Source of the DNA: an uncultured Pelagibacteraceae bacterium
GTDB lineage: Bacteria > Pseudomonadota > Alphaproteobacteria > Pelagibacterales > Pelagibacteraceae
Direction: 5' to 3'
DNA: 64,000 bases
Assembly: GCA_902573465.1 (NCBI GenBank)
Contig: CACGJX010000004.1
Location: 1 to 64,000 of the forward strand
In this document: in pieces, positions 43,686 to 53,782 of the stretch
How the letters are laid out: each line of letters begins with the position of its first letter
How positions within the stretch are numbered: position 1 is the first letter of the stretch
Made by a program: the position numbers and the translations under genes
The notes under the pieces: model-generated
Seen by the model: the letters and a program-made list of their open reading frames with translations, nothing else
What the model was told of the DNA's origin: nothing
Database searches by the model: none

Positions 43686-45791
43686 ATGAACACAACAGCA
43701 GAAACTATTTTAGTATACACAATTTTAGCAGGTTTATTATCGATCGTTTATGGATATTTAACTGGAAAGAATATTCTTAATTCAAGTGCAGGAAATTCAA
43801 AAATGCAAGACATTGCTTCAGCCATTCAAATTGGTGCAAAAGCATATTTAGCAAGACAATATAAAACTATAGCTATTGTTGGTGTCGTTGTCTTAGTAAT
43901 TGTTAGTATCGCTTTTAGTCCTCTTGTTGGTCTTGGTTATTTAATTGGTGCTGCTTTATCAGGGATTGCTGGTTATGTTGGTATGCTAGTTTCTGTGGAA
44001 GCTAATGTCAGAACCGCAGAGGCATCAAGAAAAGGTTTAGCAGAAGGTCTTTCCGTTGCATTCAAATCTGGTGCTGTCACAGGAATGTTAGTTGCAGGTT
44101 TAGCTTTATTAGCAATAGCAGTTTATTATTTTTTATTACTAAAATTTGAAGTTGATGAAAGAGATATTGTAAATGCACTTGTTGCATTAGGTTTTGGTGC
44201 ATCCTTAATCTCAATTTTTGCAAGATTAGGTGGTGGAATTTTTACAAAAGGTGCTGATGTTGGTGCGGATCTGGTTGGTAAAGTAGAGGCAGGAATACCA
44301 GAGGATGATCCGAGGAATCCTGCTGTTATTGCAGATAATGTTGGCGATAATGTTGGAGATTGTGCTGGTATGGCTGCAGATTTATTTGAAACTTATGCCG
44401 TTACTATTGTTGCGACAATGGTTCTTTCATCTATTTTTTTTATGGGAGATCTAAATATGATGGTTTATCCTTTAACTATTGGTGCTGCGTGTTTGATTAC
44501 ATCAATTATAGGAACTTTTTTTGTAAAACTTGGAAAAAATAAAAACGTTATGAATGCTTTATATAAAGGTTTCATAGTATCTGCTATAACTTCATTATTA
44601 ATACTTTGGCCAGTCACCGACTATGTGATTGGTTTTTCAAATGAATATACAATAAATGACAAAACTTTTAATGGTAAAGATTTATATTATTGTGGTGTGA
44701 TTGGTCTTATAATCACAGGTTTACTGATATGGATCACTGAATATTACACTGGAACAGGATATAGACCCGTCAAATCAGTGGCATTATCATCCACAACTGG
44801 ACATGGTACTAATGTAATTCAAGGATTAGCTGTATCTATGGAGGCCACTGCAATACCTGCTTTAATTATAGTTGCAGGAATTTTAATTACAAATTCAATT
44901 GCAGGACTTTTTGGAATAGCTATTGCCGTTACAACAATGTTGGCATTAGCTGGAATGGTTGTTGCTTTAGATGCATATGGACCAGTAACAGATAATGCAG
45001 GAGGTATTGCTGAAATGTCAAATCTCGACAAGAAAGTTAGAAAAACTACTGATGCCTTGGATGCAGTTGGAAATACTACAAAGGCTGTAACTAAAGGTTA
45101 CGCTATTGGTTCTGCAGGTTTAGGTGCGCTAGTTTTATTTGCTGCTTATACAGAGGACATAAAACACTTTTCTAAGGAGGCAGGATCTGCGCTAGAAGGT
45201 ATTGTAGTTACTTTTGATTTGTCAAACCCTTATGTTGTAGTTGGTTTATTAATTGGTGGTATGTTACCATACTTATTTGGATCAATGGGAATGCAGGCTG
45301 TGGGTAGAGCAGGTGGTGCTGTGGTTGTTGAAGTAAGAAGACAATTTAAAAAATACCCAGGTATAATGAAAAGGAAACAAAAACCTGACTATGCTAAATT
45401 AGTAGATTTATTAACTGTTGCTGCAATAAAAGAAATGATTATACCATCATTACTACCAGTTCTTTCCCCTGTAGTATTATATTTCATAATCCTTTCAATT
45501 GGCGGTCAAGTTGCAGCTCTTGCAGCTGTTGGTGCAATGCTCCTTGGTGTAATTATCACTGGTCTCTTTGTTGCTGTTTCCATGACAGCAGGAGGTGGAG
45601 CTTGGGATAATGCTAAAAAATATATTGAAGATGGAAATCATGGTGGCAAAGGTTCTGAAGCTCATAAAGCAGCAGTTACTGGAGATACTGTAGGAGATCC
45701 TTACAAAGACACAGCTGGTCCAGCTGTTAACCCAATGATTAAAATTACAAATATAGTAGCCTTATTATTATTAGCTGTAATAGCTGGGTAA
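43686..45791 (+). CDS. hppA: Membrane-bound proton/sodium-translocating pyrophosphatase
   Basis: [54 protein letters not shown]. Confidence 0.97.
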   Translation: MNTTAETILVYTILAGLLSIVYGYLTGKNILNSSAGNSKMQDIASAIQIGAKAYLARQYKTIAIVGVVVLVIVSIAFSPLVGLGYLIGAALSGIAGYVGMLVSVEANVRTAEASRKGLAEGLSVAFKSGAVTGMLVAGLALLAIAVYYFLLLKFEVDERDIVNALVALGFGASLISIFARLGGGIFTKGADVGADLVGKVEAGIPEDDPRNPAVIADNVGDNVGDCAGMAADLFETYAVTIVATMVLSSIFFMGDLNMMVYPLTIGAACLITSIIGTFFVKLGKNKNVMNALYKGFIVSAITSLLILWPVTDYVIGFSNEYTINDKTFNGKDLYYCGVIGLIITGLLIWITEYYTGTGYRPVKSVALSSTTGHGTNVIQGLAVSMEATAIPALIIVAGILITNSIAGLFGIAIAVTTMLALAGMVVALDAYGPVTDNAGGIAEMSNLDKKVRKTTDALDAVGNTTKAVTKGYAIGSAGLGALVLFAAYTEDIKHFSKEAGSALEGIVVTFDLSNPYVVVGLLIGGMLPYLFGSMGMQAVGRAGGAVVVEVRRQFKKYPGIMKRKQKPDYAKLVDLLTVAAIKEMIIPSLLPVLSPVVLYFIILSIGGQVAALAAVGAMLLGVIITGLFVAVSMTAGGGAWDNAKKYIEDGNHGGKGSEAHKAAVTGDTVGDPYKDTAGPAVNPMIKITNIVALLLLAVIAG

Positions 45792-45792
45792 G

Positions 45793-46260
45793 TTATTTAT
45801 TTATTGATCCTCTTTTTTTTCCAACGGGATCATTAATTTTTGTTCTTAAATTAGATAAGGCTCTGTATATAAATGATTGTTTTCCAATTTCCACATTTGT
45901 ATTTTTTTTAGAAAATTCGAGTTTATTGATATTATATTGATCTAAAAACTTTTTTTCTACCAATATTCCTTTATTATTGATTTCTAACAAAAGTACATTG
46001 TTAGCAATTAATTTTTTTTTCCCAAATTTATGTAACTTTGAATTTGACGTTTTTCTTTCTAAATAAATTAAAATATTATTATCAAAATAACTTTTTGATG
46101 ACGGTGGACCTAAAAGAGCTCTAATTTCGTTTATATTCGACTTATTTATAACTAACTCTTTACTTTTACTTTCTAAATTGTGTATCCCATGATGGTTTAC
46201 AATTTTATTCAATTTACAACTTGTTAAAAATATTGTTAAAATAATTATTAGAATTTTCAT
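45793..46260 (-). CDS. SmpA/OmlA (BamE)-like outer membrane lipoprotein
   Basis: Start at MKILIIILTIFLTSC (lipobox) preferred; NKSNINEIRALLGPPSS. Confidence 0.75.
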   Translation of the reverse strand: MKILIIILTIFLTSCKLNKIVNHHGIHNLESKSKELVINKSNINEIRALLGPPSSKSYFDNNILIYLERKTSNSKLHKFGKKKLIANNVLLLEINNKGILVEKKFLDQYNINKLEFSKKNTNVEIGKQSFIYRALSNLRTKINDPVGKKRGSINK

Positions 46261-46263
46261 TAG

Positions 46264-46725
46264 ATGAATTACATTAATTTCTATAACAATTTGATAAAAT
46301 TGACTACAAATAAATACCTTTATAAAAGCCATATTAATCAAGACACTTTTAATGATCGACTTATCATTTTTCATTTTCATTTTGCTTTTTTCTTAAAAAA
46401 TTTTAAAAATCAGAAAAATGAAAAAAAACTTCAAGAAATATATGATTTTAGTTTTAGACAATTAGAATTAAGTATAAGAGAAATTGGTTATGGTGATCAA
46501 TCAATTAATAAAAAAATGAAAGATTATATAAATGTTTTTCATGCAATAGTTTCTGATATTCATTTTTGGAATGACTTAGATATTGATAAAAAAAAAGTAA
46601 TTTTATCGAAATATTTAGTAAATTTCATAAATATCGATGAATTGTTAGTATATTTTGATAATTATTCTGAAGATTTATCAAAAAAAACTTTGAATTCTTA
46701 TTTAAAATGTGTAATTAACCAATAA
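46264..46725 (+). CDS. Ubiquinol-cytochrome c chaperone (CBP3-like) family protein
   Basis: [31 protein letters not shown]. Confidence 0.75.
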   Translation: MNYINFYNNLIKLTTNKYLYKSHINQDTFNDRLIIFHFHFAFFLKNFKNQKNEKKLQEIYDFSFRQLELSIREIGYGDQSINKKMKDYINVFHAIVSDIHFWNDLDIDKKKVILSKYLVNFINIDELLVYFDNYSEDLSKKTLNSYLKCVINQ

Positions 46726-46727
46726 TT

Positions 46728-46910
46728 ATGGCTGTACCAAAACGTAAACAAACACCTTCAAGAACGGGTATGAGAAGATCGCAAAATATGAAATTTTCAT
46801 CAAAGAACGTTATTGAAGATAAAAAAACTGGTGAATATAGATTATCCCACCATTTAGACTTGAAAACAGGCATGTATAAAGGTCGTCAAGTTATAGACCC
46901 TAAAGATTAA
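46728..46910 (+). CDS. rpmF: Ribosomal protein L32
   Basis: [19 protein letters not shown]. Confidence 0.97.
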   Translation: MAVPKRKQTPSRTGMRRSQNMKFSSKNVIEDKKTGEYRLSHHLDLKTGMYKGRQVIDPKD

Positions 46911-46927
46911 TTACCTTAATATCTAGA

Positions 46928-47929
46928 ATGAGTGATTTAGTAAAAATTGCAGTTGATGCAATGGGTGGTGATAATTCACCTCAAAAAGTCATTGATGGAA
47001 TTATTCATAACCATAAAAAGATCAATAATAATTTTTATAAAATTTTTGGAGATAAAAACAAGATTGAAAATCTTATTAATAAAAAATTAGATAAAAACTT
47101 TTATGAAATTAATCACACAGAAAATTTAGTACTTAGTTCAGATAGTCCTTTAGAGGCAGCAAAGAAGGGAAAAAATACAAGTATGTGGCTAGCCATTGAA
47201 AGTGTAAAAAAAAAAGATGCAGACATAGTTATATCTGCTGGAAATACTGGTGCATTATTGGTTATCTCAAAACTTAATTTAGCAATGTTAGATAATATTG
47301 ATAAACCTGCTTTATCAGCATTATGGCCTAATAAAAAGGGAATGAGTGTTGTTTTAGATTTAGGTGCTAATATTGAATGTAGTTCTAAGAATTTATTTGA
47401 TTTTTCAATAATGGGAGCATCTTTATACACTTCCTTATATCCAAATCAAAAACCAAATGTTGGATTGTTGAACATTGGATCAGAAGAACTCAAAGGAAAC
47501 GAAATAATAAAAGAAACATTCAAGATTTTAAGCAGTAAGAAAACTGACAACTATAACTTTGCTGGATATATTGAAGGTAATCAAATAATGGATGGTGAAA
47601 TTAATGTAATTGTTTCAGATGGATTTACGGGCAATATTGCACTTAAGACTGCTGAAGGAACAGCGAACTTTATTGTTAAAGAATTAAAAAAAACTATGAC
47701 AAATTCATTAATTGGTAAAATTTCATCAATCTTAAATTTTTCTAATCTTAATAAATTTAAAAAACGTTTAGACCCAAGACTATATAATGGCGCAATTTTT
47801 CTTGGTTTAGATTCTCCAGTAGTTAAAAGTCATGGAGGAACAGATTATATTGGTTTTTCAAACTCTTTAGAAGTTTGTAATAAAATTGTTAGTGGAAATT
47901 TGATTGAAAAAATTAAACAAAATATTTAA
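46928..47929 (+). CDS. plsX: Phosphate acyltransferase PlsX
   Basis: IAVDAMGGDNSP; VSAGNTGALLVIS; SDGFTGNIALKTAEG. Confidence 0.95.
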   Translation: MSDLVKIAVDAMGGDNSPQKVIDGIIHNHKKINNNFYKIFGDKNKIENLINKKLDKNFYEINHTENLVLSSDSPLEAAKKGKNTSMWLAIESVKKKDADIVISAGNTGALLVISKLNLAMLDNIDKPALSALWPNKKGMSVVLDLGANIECSSKNLFDFSIMGASLYTSLYPNQKPNVGLLNIGSEELKGNEIIKETFKILSSKKTDNYNFAGYIEGNQIMDGEINVIVSDGFTGNIALKTAEGTANFIVKELKKTMTNSLIGKISSILNFSNLNKFKKRLDPRLYNGAIFLGLDSPVVKSHGGTDYIGFSNSLEVCNKIVSGNLIEKIKQNI

Positions 47930-47931
47930 AT

Positions 47932-48231
47932 ATGAGAATAAATTTAACTAAAAAAGATTTAGTTAATCAAATTTATATGCAATTAGGCTTTTCGAAACAA
48001 GTTTCTGAAAATCTTTTAAATGATTTTTTATTAACAATAATTTCTAACATTAAAAACGAAAAGAAGCTTAAATTATCTAAATTTGGAACTTTCACAGTTA
48101 GACAAAAAAAATCTCGTATTGGAAGAAATCCTAAAACGAGAGAAACAAAAGTAATTTCAAGTAGAAAAGTTATTCAATTTAAACCTTCAAAGGAATTTAA
48201 AGAATATATTAATCTTAAAAATGAACAATAA
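47932..48231 (+). CDS. ihfA: Integration host factor alpha / HU family protein
   Basis: NLTKKDLVNQIYMQLG; FGTFTVRQKKSRIGRNPKTRE. Confidence 0.88.
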   Translation: MRINLTKKDLVNQIYMQLGFSKQVSENLLNDFLLTIISNIKNEKKLKLSKFGTFTVRQKKSRIGRNPKTRETKVISSRKVIQFKPSKEFKEYINLKNEQ

Positions 48232-48604
48232 ATATCTGAATGCTTACAAAACTATTGGAGAAGTTGCAAAAATACTTGAATTAAAATCAAAAAAAAGTGG
48301 CTCATTTTCTACCCACACCATCAGATTTTGGGAAACACAATTTAAGCAAGTTAAACCACAATTACTAAATTCAAACAGAAGATATTATGATCAAAAAACT
48401 ATCAATATATTAAAAAAAATAAAATTTCTTCTAAAGGATCAAGGTATGACAATTAATGGAGTTAAAAAAATCCTGGATAACCCAAATAATAACGATACTT
48501 TAAATCTTGACGAAATTTCAAATAATTCTATAAGAACAGACAATTTTAAAAATAAAGTTTTAAAAATTTCTAAAATTGTTAAAAATTTAAAAAACTATAA
48601 GTAA
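48221..48604 (+). CDS. MerR-family transcriptional regulator
   Basis: TIGEVAKILEL...THTIRFWETQFKQVKP...RRYYD. Confidence 0.88.
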   Translation: MNNKYLNAYKTIGEVAKILELKSKKSGSFSTHTIRFWETQFKQVKPQLLNSNRRYYDQKTINILKKIKFLLKDQGMTINGVKKILDNPNNNDTLNLDEISNNSIRTDNFKNKVLKISKIVKNLKNYK

Positions 48605-48795
48605 TGGCAAAAAAAACACACGTAAAAGTTAGATTGGTTCCAGAAAGTAAACCAGATAGTTCTTTTTTCTATTATGTAAAAAAACCAGCAGGTGGTGAAA
48701 AAGCAAAAGTAAAACTTTCAGCGCGTAAATACAACCCAAGTACCCGTAAACATGAAGTTTTTGTTGAAAAAAAACTTCCACCTCATAGTAAATAA
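48604..48795 (+). CDS. rpmG: Ribosomal protein L33
   Basis: VKVRLVPESKPDSSFFYYVKK...KLSARKYNPSTRKHEVFVEKKL. Confidence 0.85.
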   Translation: MAKKTHVKVRLVPESKPDSSFFYYVKKPAGGEKAKVKLSARKYNPSTRKHEVFVEKKLPPHSK

Positions 48796-49086
48796 TTATT
48801 TTTTTTTAAAATTTCTTTTTTCGTAATCGATATATGACCAAATCATATTTTTCCATATACGATTAGTAATCTTAGGATCTATTTTATTTGCGATAGATTT
48901 TTTTCTTATATTTTTTAAAATTATTCTAATTCTTTTATTATCAACTATTTCTTTTTTTTTATCCTTTAGTTTTAAAACATGGTTTACAAGGTTAGTTCTT
49001 TGTTTTATTAATTTGATTAATGAATTATCTAATTTATCTAGCTTCAATCTTATCTTATTAAGTTTTTTTCTTTTTAAAGGCGACAT
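48796..49086 (-). CDS. Chorismate mutase (AroQ type)
   Basis: LNKIRLKLDKLDNSLIKLIKQRTNLVNHVLKLK; IWKNMIWSYIDYE. Confidence 0.8.
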   Translation of the reverse strand: MSPLKRKKLNKIRLKLDKLDNSLIKLIKQRTNLVNHVLKLKDKKKEIVDNKRIRIILKNIRKKSIANKIDPKITNRIWKNMIWSYIDYEKRNFKKK

Positions 49087-49129
49087 TTATATATTTGGAT
49101 AATATGAAAATTATTATATTTATCCTCAC

Positions 49130-50146
49130 ATGTATACATTAAATCCAAAAATAAATAATTTGTTATCAGTTTGGTTAATTATGATGTTTTGGATTATATC
49201 TTTTATGATAATAGTTGGTGGCTTAACAAGACTTACCGACTCAGGTCTTTCAATAACTGAATGGGAATTATTTTCTGGTTTTTTTCCACCTCTTAATCAA
49301 AATGATTGGATTGTTTATTTTAATCTTTATAAACAAATTCCTGAATTTAAATTACAAAACTACAATATGACTTTGAGTGAGTTTAAAGTTATTTTTTGGT
49401 GGGAATGGGCCCACAGATTTCTTGGAAGACTGATTGGTCTTGGCTACTTAATACCACTAATTTATTTTTCTTTTAAAATTAAGATTACTAAATTATTAAA
49501 TCTATATTTCATTTTTTTTCTTATATGTTTTCAAGGTTTCATTGGCTGGTATATGGTTAGTAGTGGATTAGTTGATAGAGTAGATGTAAGTCACTTTAGG
49601 TTATCTTTACATTTGCTTATTGCTTTTTTTATTTTATCTTTAATATATTGGAATTATTTAAGAATAAACGTACTAAGAAACGCAACAAACAAACTGAATA
49701 CATTTATTCCTTTATCGTTCTTAATTCTAATTTTTTTACAAATTTCAATTGGTGCCTTTGTTTCTGGTATGGATGCAGGAAAAATCTATAATACATGGCC
49801 TCTAATGGGTGGTTCATACTTTCCTGATGATAATAATTTTAATAATTTATTTAAAGTTGCGGCTCTAAGCGATCCCTCATTAGCACAATTTATTCATCGT
49901 AATTTAGCTTACTTGATAGGAATTTTTTATATTTTAATTTTCTATAAGATTTATAGAAACAAGATGCACAATTTATATAAATCTATTAACTATTTGGGAA
50001 TATTTATAACTCTTCAAATTATATTAGGTATTTTCACAGTCTTATATGGTGCACAGATTTATGTTGCATCTCTACACCAAATAAGTTCAATTTTTTTAGT
50101 TAGCTCAAGTATTTATTTTTTTTATTTAAATACAAAATTTAACTAA
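49130..50146 (+). CDS. ctaA: Heme A synthase (CtaA)
   Basis: GGLTRLTDSGLSITEWE; EWAHRFLGRLIGLGYLIP; QFIHRNLAYLIG. Confidence 0.93.
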   Translation: MYTLNPKINNLLSVWLIMMFWIISFMIIVGGLTRLTDSGLSITEWELFSGFFPPLNQNDWIVYFNLYKQIPEFKLQNYNMTLSEFKVIFWWEWAHRFLGRLIGLGYLIPLIYFSFKIKITKLLNLYFIFFLICFQGFIGWYMVSSGLVDRVDVSHFRLSLHLLIAFFILSLIYWNYLRINVLRNATNKLNTFIPLSFLILIFLQISIGAFVSGMDAGKIYNTWPLMGGSYFPDDNNFNNLFKVAALSDPSLAQFIHRNLAYLIGIFYILIFYKIYRNKMHNLYKSINYLGIFITLQIILGIFTVLYGAQIYVASLHQISSIFLVSSSIYFFYLNTKFN

Positions 50147-51467
50147 CTGCTTTTAAACTTCCTTTCGATGACTTGTTCAAAGCTTGATCTAAATCATCAA
50201 TAATATCATCAATGTGCTCAATACCTATACAAAGTCTAACATAACTCTGGGTCACACCTGATGCTGCTAATTCTTTTTCATTTAATTGACTATGAGTAGT
50301 GCTAGCAGGGTGTATAGCTAAACTTCTTGCATCTCCAATGTTTGCTACATGATAGAACATCTTTAAAGACTCAATAAATCTTTTACCAGCTTCAATACCA
50401 CCTTTAAGTTCAATACCAACCATTGGTCCATTTCCACCTTTTAGATATTGTTTAGCTCTATCAGCAATTTTCTTTTCATGTTCTGTTGAATATATAACTT
50501 TAGTAACTTCTTTGTGCTTTTTTAAAAAATTAACTACTTTTTCAGCATTTTCACAATGTTGCTTCATTCTTAGAGCTACTGTTTCAAGTCCTTGGATTAT
50601 TGCAAAAGCATTATCTGGTGCTAAAGCTGAACCTAAATCTCTAAGTAAACAAACTCTAGCTCTTACCGCAAAAGGTACATTAGCTCCTGTTAATTCTGGT
50701 ACAGCTTTTCCCCAAACTACACCTCCATAACTTGCATCTGGCTCATTAAATAAAGGTTGTCTCTTAGGATCCGCTGTCCAGTCAAAGTTACCACTATCAA
50801 CTATGCTCCCAGCAACAGCAGTTCCATGTCCTCCAATATATTTTGTTAATGAATGTATAACAACAGCCGCTCCATGTTCTATTGGTTTACATATCACTGG
50901 CGCAGCAGTATTATCCATAATTAGTGGAATGTTGTATTTTTTTCCAATATCAGAAACTTCTTTTATAGGAAACACTCTCAAATATGGATTAGGTAATGTT
51001 TCTCCATAAAAAGCTCTGGTCTTGCTATCAATTGCCTTTTCAAAATTTTTAGGATCACTTGGATCAGCATATCTAATTTCTATTCCAAGTTTACTCAATG
51101 TATGTGTAAATAATGATACTGTCCCACCATAAAGATCTGTAGAACTAACAATATTATCACCAGATTGAGCAACATTTAAAACTGCAAAACTTGAAGCGGT
51201 TTGTCCAGATGAAACTGTTACACAAGACAATCCACCTTCCAATGCTGCAATTCTTTTTTCCAAAACATCATTAGTAGGATTCATTATTCTAGTGTAGATA
51301 TTTCCAAATTCTTTTAATGCGAACAAATTTGCAGCATGTTCAGTACTTTGAAATTGATATGATGTTGTTCTATAGATTGGCACAGCAACAGCATTGGTTG
51401 CTGGGTCACTTCTGTAATCACCGCCATGTATGGCTATGGTTTCAGGATTATTTCTTTTTTTACTCAT
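50139..51467 (-). CDS. metY: O-acetylhomoserine sulfhydrylase (PLP-dependent Cys/Met metabolism enzyme)
   Basis: ETIAIHGGDYRSDPATNAVAVPIYRTTSYQF; HSLTKYIGGHGTAVAG. Confidence 0.93.
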   Translation of the reverse strand: MSKKRNNPETIAIHGGDYRSDPATNAVAVPIYRTTSYQFQSTEHAANLFALKEFGNIYTRIMNPTNDVLEKRIAALEGGLSCVTVSSGQTASSFAVLNVAQSGDNIVSSTDLYGGTVSLFTHTLSKLGIEIRYADPSDPKNFEKAIDSKTRAFYGETLPNPYLRVFPIKEVSDIGKKYNIPLIMDNTAAPVICKPIEHGAAVVIHSLTKYIGGHGTAVAGSIVDSGNFDWTADPKRQPLFNEPDASYGGVVWGKAVPELTGANVPFAVRARVCLLRDLGSALAPDNAFAIIQGLETVALRMKQHCENAEKVVNFLKKHKEVTKVIYSTEHEKKIADRAKQYLKGGNGPMVGIELKGGIEAGKRFIESLKMFYHVANIGDARSLAIHPASTTHSQLNEKELAASGVTQSYVRLCIGIEHIDDIIDDLDQALNKSSKGSLKAVS

Positions 51468-51471
51468 TTTA

Positions 51472-51531
51472 CTCCTTTTTTAGTGCTTTAGCATTATGCA
51501 AGGCGCACAATATAGTTCAAATACCTACCGA
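51472..51531 (-). promoter_or_regulatory. SAM-V-like riboswitch overlapping the metY ribosome binding site
   Basis: Minus strand GGTAGGTATTTGAACTATATTGTGCGCCTTGCATAATGCTAAAGCACTAAAAAAGGAG closely resembles the SAM-V consensus as I remember it; P1 AGGU/GCCU; 3' pseudoknot strand merges into the AAAAAAGGAG RBS 4-5 nt before ATG. Confidence 0.82.
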
Positions 51532-51545
51532 TTATGTATAATGAT

Positions 51546-51587
51546 TTCCTTTTTAGCTGTAAGCCCGCAATAGGAACAAATCGGCAA
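51546..51587 (-). promoter_or_regulatory. SAM-II-like aptamer in tandem 5' of SAM-V (compact)
   Basis: Minus strand TTGCCGATTTGTTCCTATTGCGGGCTTACAGCTAAAAAGGAA: GATTTG...TATTGC plus AGCTAAAAAGG are SAM-II hallmarks; UUCC/GGAA pseudoknot pairing possible. Confidence 0.6.
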
Positions 51588-51632
51588 TATCAATATAACA
51601 AAAAAAAAGCTTAAAACAATATAAATATCAAT

Positions 51633-51660
51633 TTGACTTTGATCATATTAATAGTATTAA
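51633..51660 (+). promoter_or_regulatory. Putative sigma70-like promoter for rplM-rpsI
   Basis: TTGACT (51633-51638), 16 nt, TATTAA (51655-51660), just upstream of the rplM ATG at 51671. Confidence 0.4.
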
Positions 51661-51670
51661 TCCTCGCACA

Positions 51671-52129
51671 ATGACAAAATTCCTTAAAAAAGATCAATTA
51701 TCATCTAATTGGTATGAAATAGATGCTAAAAATGCTGTAGTTGGCAGACTAGCAACTGTTATATCAAAAATCATTAGAGGTAAAAATAAAGCAACTTTTA
51801 CACCGCATATGGATGATGGTGATTTTGTAGTTGTAAAAAATATAGAACAGGTGAAATTTACTGGTAATAAATTTCAAAATAAAAAGTATTATCGACACAC
51901 AGGTCATCCTGGTGGAATAAAAGAGACTACACCTGAAAATCTTGCTAAAAAAAAACCAGGCGAAGCTCTAAAACTTGCAGTAAAAAGAATGCTTCCAGGG
52001 GGAGTGTTGGGGAAAAAACAGCTTACTAAATTGAAAATATATGTTGGAAATGATCATCCTCACTCAGCTCAAAATCCTCGTGTTATACAACTGGATAAAT
52101 TAAACTCTAAAAATATAGCAAGAAACTAA
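51671..52129 (+). CDS. rplM: Ribosomal protein L13
   Basis: WYEIDAKNAVVGRLATVISKIIRGK; AVKRMLPGGVLG. Confidence 0.97.
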   Translation: MTKFLKKDQLSSNWYEIDAKNAVVGRLATVISKIIRGKNKATFTPHMDDGDFVVVKNIEQVKFTGNKFQNKKYYRHTGHPGGIKETTPENLAKKKPGEALKLAVKRMLPGGVLGKKQLTKLKIYVGNDHPHSAQNPRVIQLDKLNSKNIARN

Positions 52130-52130
52130 A

Positions 52131-52568
52131 ATGGAAAATACTCAAACATCAGCTAAAGCCCCAAAGGTGAAACTGGACTTTAAAGACAGCAAATATGCCA
52201 CTGGAAGAAGGAAAACATCAATAGCTAAAGTTTGGCTGAAAAAAGGTTCAGGTAAAATTTATGTAAATGGTAAACTTTTTAGTGATTATTTTTCAAGTGA
52301 AAATCATAAAATGCAAGTAGTAAGACCTTTTGAACTCATAAATCAAGCAACGGAATATGATGTGAAATGTAGTGTAAAAGGTGGAGGTCCAACAGGACAA
52401 GCAGGAGCAATGGTACATGGCATTTCAAAAGCTTTAGTTTTATTTGATGAAAAACTGAAATCTACACTTAAAACTGAAAAATTGACCACCCGAGACTCCA
52501 GATCTGTTGAAAGAAAAAAACCTGGACGTAAAAAAGCTAGAAGAAGCTTTCAATTTTCTAAAAGATAA
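52131..52568 (+). CDS. rpsI: Ribosomal protein S9
   Basis: YATGRRKTSIAKVWLKKGSGKIYVNGK; RKKPGRKKARRSFQFSKR. Confidence 0.97.
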   Translation: MENTQTSAKAPKVKLDFKDSKYATGRRKTSIAKVWLKKGSGKIYVNGKLFSDYFSSENHKMQVVRPFELINQATEYDVKCSVKGGGPTGQAGAMVHGISKALVLFDEKLKSTLKTEKLTTRDSRSVERKKPGRKKARRSFQFSKR

Positions 52569-52601
52569 TTCTTTTTTAACTTTTAACTGTTATAATATTA
52601 A

Positions 52602-53624
52602 ATGCCTAAGCTTAATGTACTAATTGCTGGATCAACTGGATATATTGGTGTTCAATTAATTAAATTATTAATTAAACATAAGAATATTAATATAAAATAT
52701 CTATGCGGAAATTCCTCAGCTGGAAAAAAAATTTCATCTTATGATATTTCGTTAAAGTCAAAAAAGTTACCAAAAATTACCAAGTATAATAAAAAATATT
52801 TGGTTAATGTTGACATTATATTTACTGCATTACCAAACGGAGAGGCTCAAGCTATCTCAAAAGATTTATTAAAAAAGAATACTTTAATTGATTTAGCTGC
52901 AGATTTTAGACTAAAAAAAGGTTCTGATTACTTAAAATGGTATAAGCAAAAACATAAGGCATTAAGTAATATTAAAAATAGTATATATGCTTTGCCAGAA
53001 ATAACAGGAAAATTAGTAAAGAAATTTAATATTATTGGTTGCCCGGGTTGCTACCCCACATCAATACTTTTACCACTTATTCCATTAGTTAAAAAAAGAT
53101 CAATTAACTTAAATAATATCATTGTAGACTCGAAATCTGGATATTCTGGAGCGGGTAGAGGAGTACACAAAAAATTCAAAAACAAAAATTTATACGAATC
53201 TCTCAGTGCATATGGAGTAGGATTTCATCGACATAATTCAGAAATTCATCAAGAATTAAAAAAAAATACATCTTCAAAAATTAATTTTACATTTACACCT
53301 CATATTATTCCAATGTTTAGAGGTATATTAAGTACAATTTATTTGGACTTAAAACCTGGTACTACTTTAAATAAAGTACAAAATATTTTGAAAATATTTC
53401 ATAAAAAGAATAAATTTGTAAAGATAAAGAATATTAACTCTTTTTTGAGCACAAATGACGTTATGAATACTAATTATTGCTTTATTTCTGTCTGTAAAAC
53501 CAAATTTAAAGATAAAATAATAATTTTATCGGTCATTGATAATCTTATCAAAGGAGGAGCAGGTCAAGCAGTTCAAAATATGAATTTGAAATTTGGTTTT
53601 AAAAATAATGAGGGATTATTATGA
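52602..53624 (+). CDS. argC: N-acetyl-gamma-glutamyl-phosphate reductase
   Basis: AGSTGYIGVQLIKLL; IIGCPGCYPTSILLPLIPL. Confidence 0.94.
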   Translation: MPKLNVLIAGSTGYIGVQLIKLLIKHKNINIKYLCGNSSAGKKISSYDISLKSKKLPKITKYNKKYLVNVDIIFTALPNGEAQAISKDLLKKNTLIDLAADFRLKKGSDYLKWYKQKHKALSNIKNSIYALPEITGKLVKKFNIIGCPGCYPTSILLPLIPLVKKRSINLNNIIVDSKSGYSGAGRGVHKKFKNKNLYESLSAYGVGFHRHNSEIHQELKKNTSSKINFTFTPHIIPMFRGILSTIYLDLKPGTTLNKVQNILKIFHKKNKFVKIKNINSFLSTNDVMNTNYCFISVCKTKFKDKIIILSVIDNLIKGGAGQAVQNMNLKFGFKNNEGLL

Positions 53625-53782
53625 AAAAATTATCATTATTAATTTTCTTTCTAGTTATTTCTTGTGTCCCTGTACAAAATGAGAAAAAAATTAATTTTTC
53701 AAAAGATCTAACTTTTGAAGAATTTAAGTCAAACTTAAAAGTTTATGTAGATAATAGTGATTATCCAAATATAGATGAATAA
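53621..53782 (+). CDS. Short predicted lipoprotein (53 aa), not in the supplied ORF track
   Basis: ATG at 53621 overlapping argC stop; MKKLSLLIFFLVISCVPVQNEKKINFSKDLTFEEFKSNLKVYVDNSDYPNIDE*; VISC lipobox; stop overlaps hom start. Confidence 0.75.
   Translation: MKKLSLLIFFLVISCVPVQNEKKINFSKDLTFEEFKSNLKVYVDNSDYPNIDE

Noticed and set aside
51317-51541. Plus-strand ORF overlapping the metY 5' end and SAM-V leader
   Set aside because: Low-complexity translation and antisense to the well-supported riboswitch and metY start.
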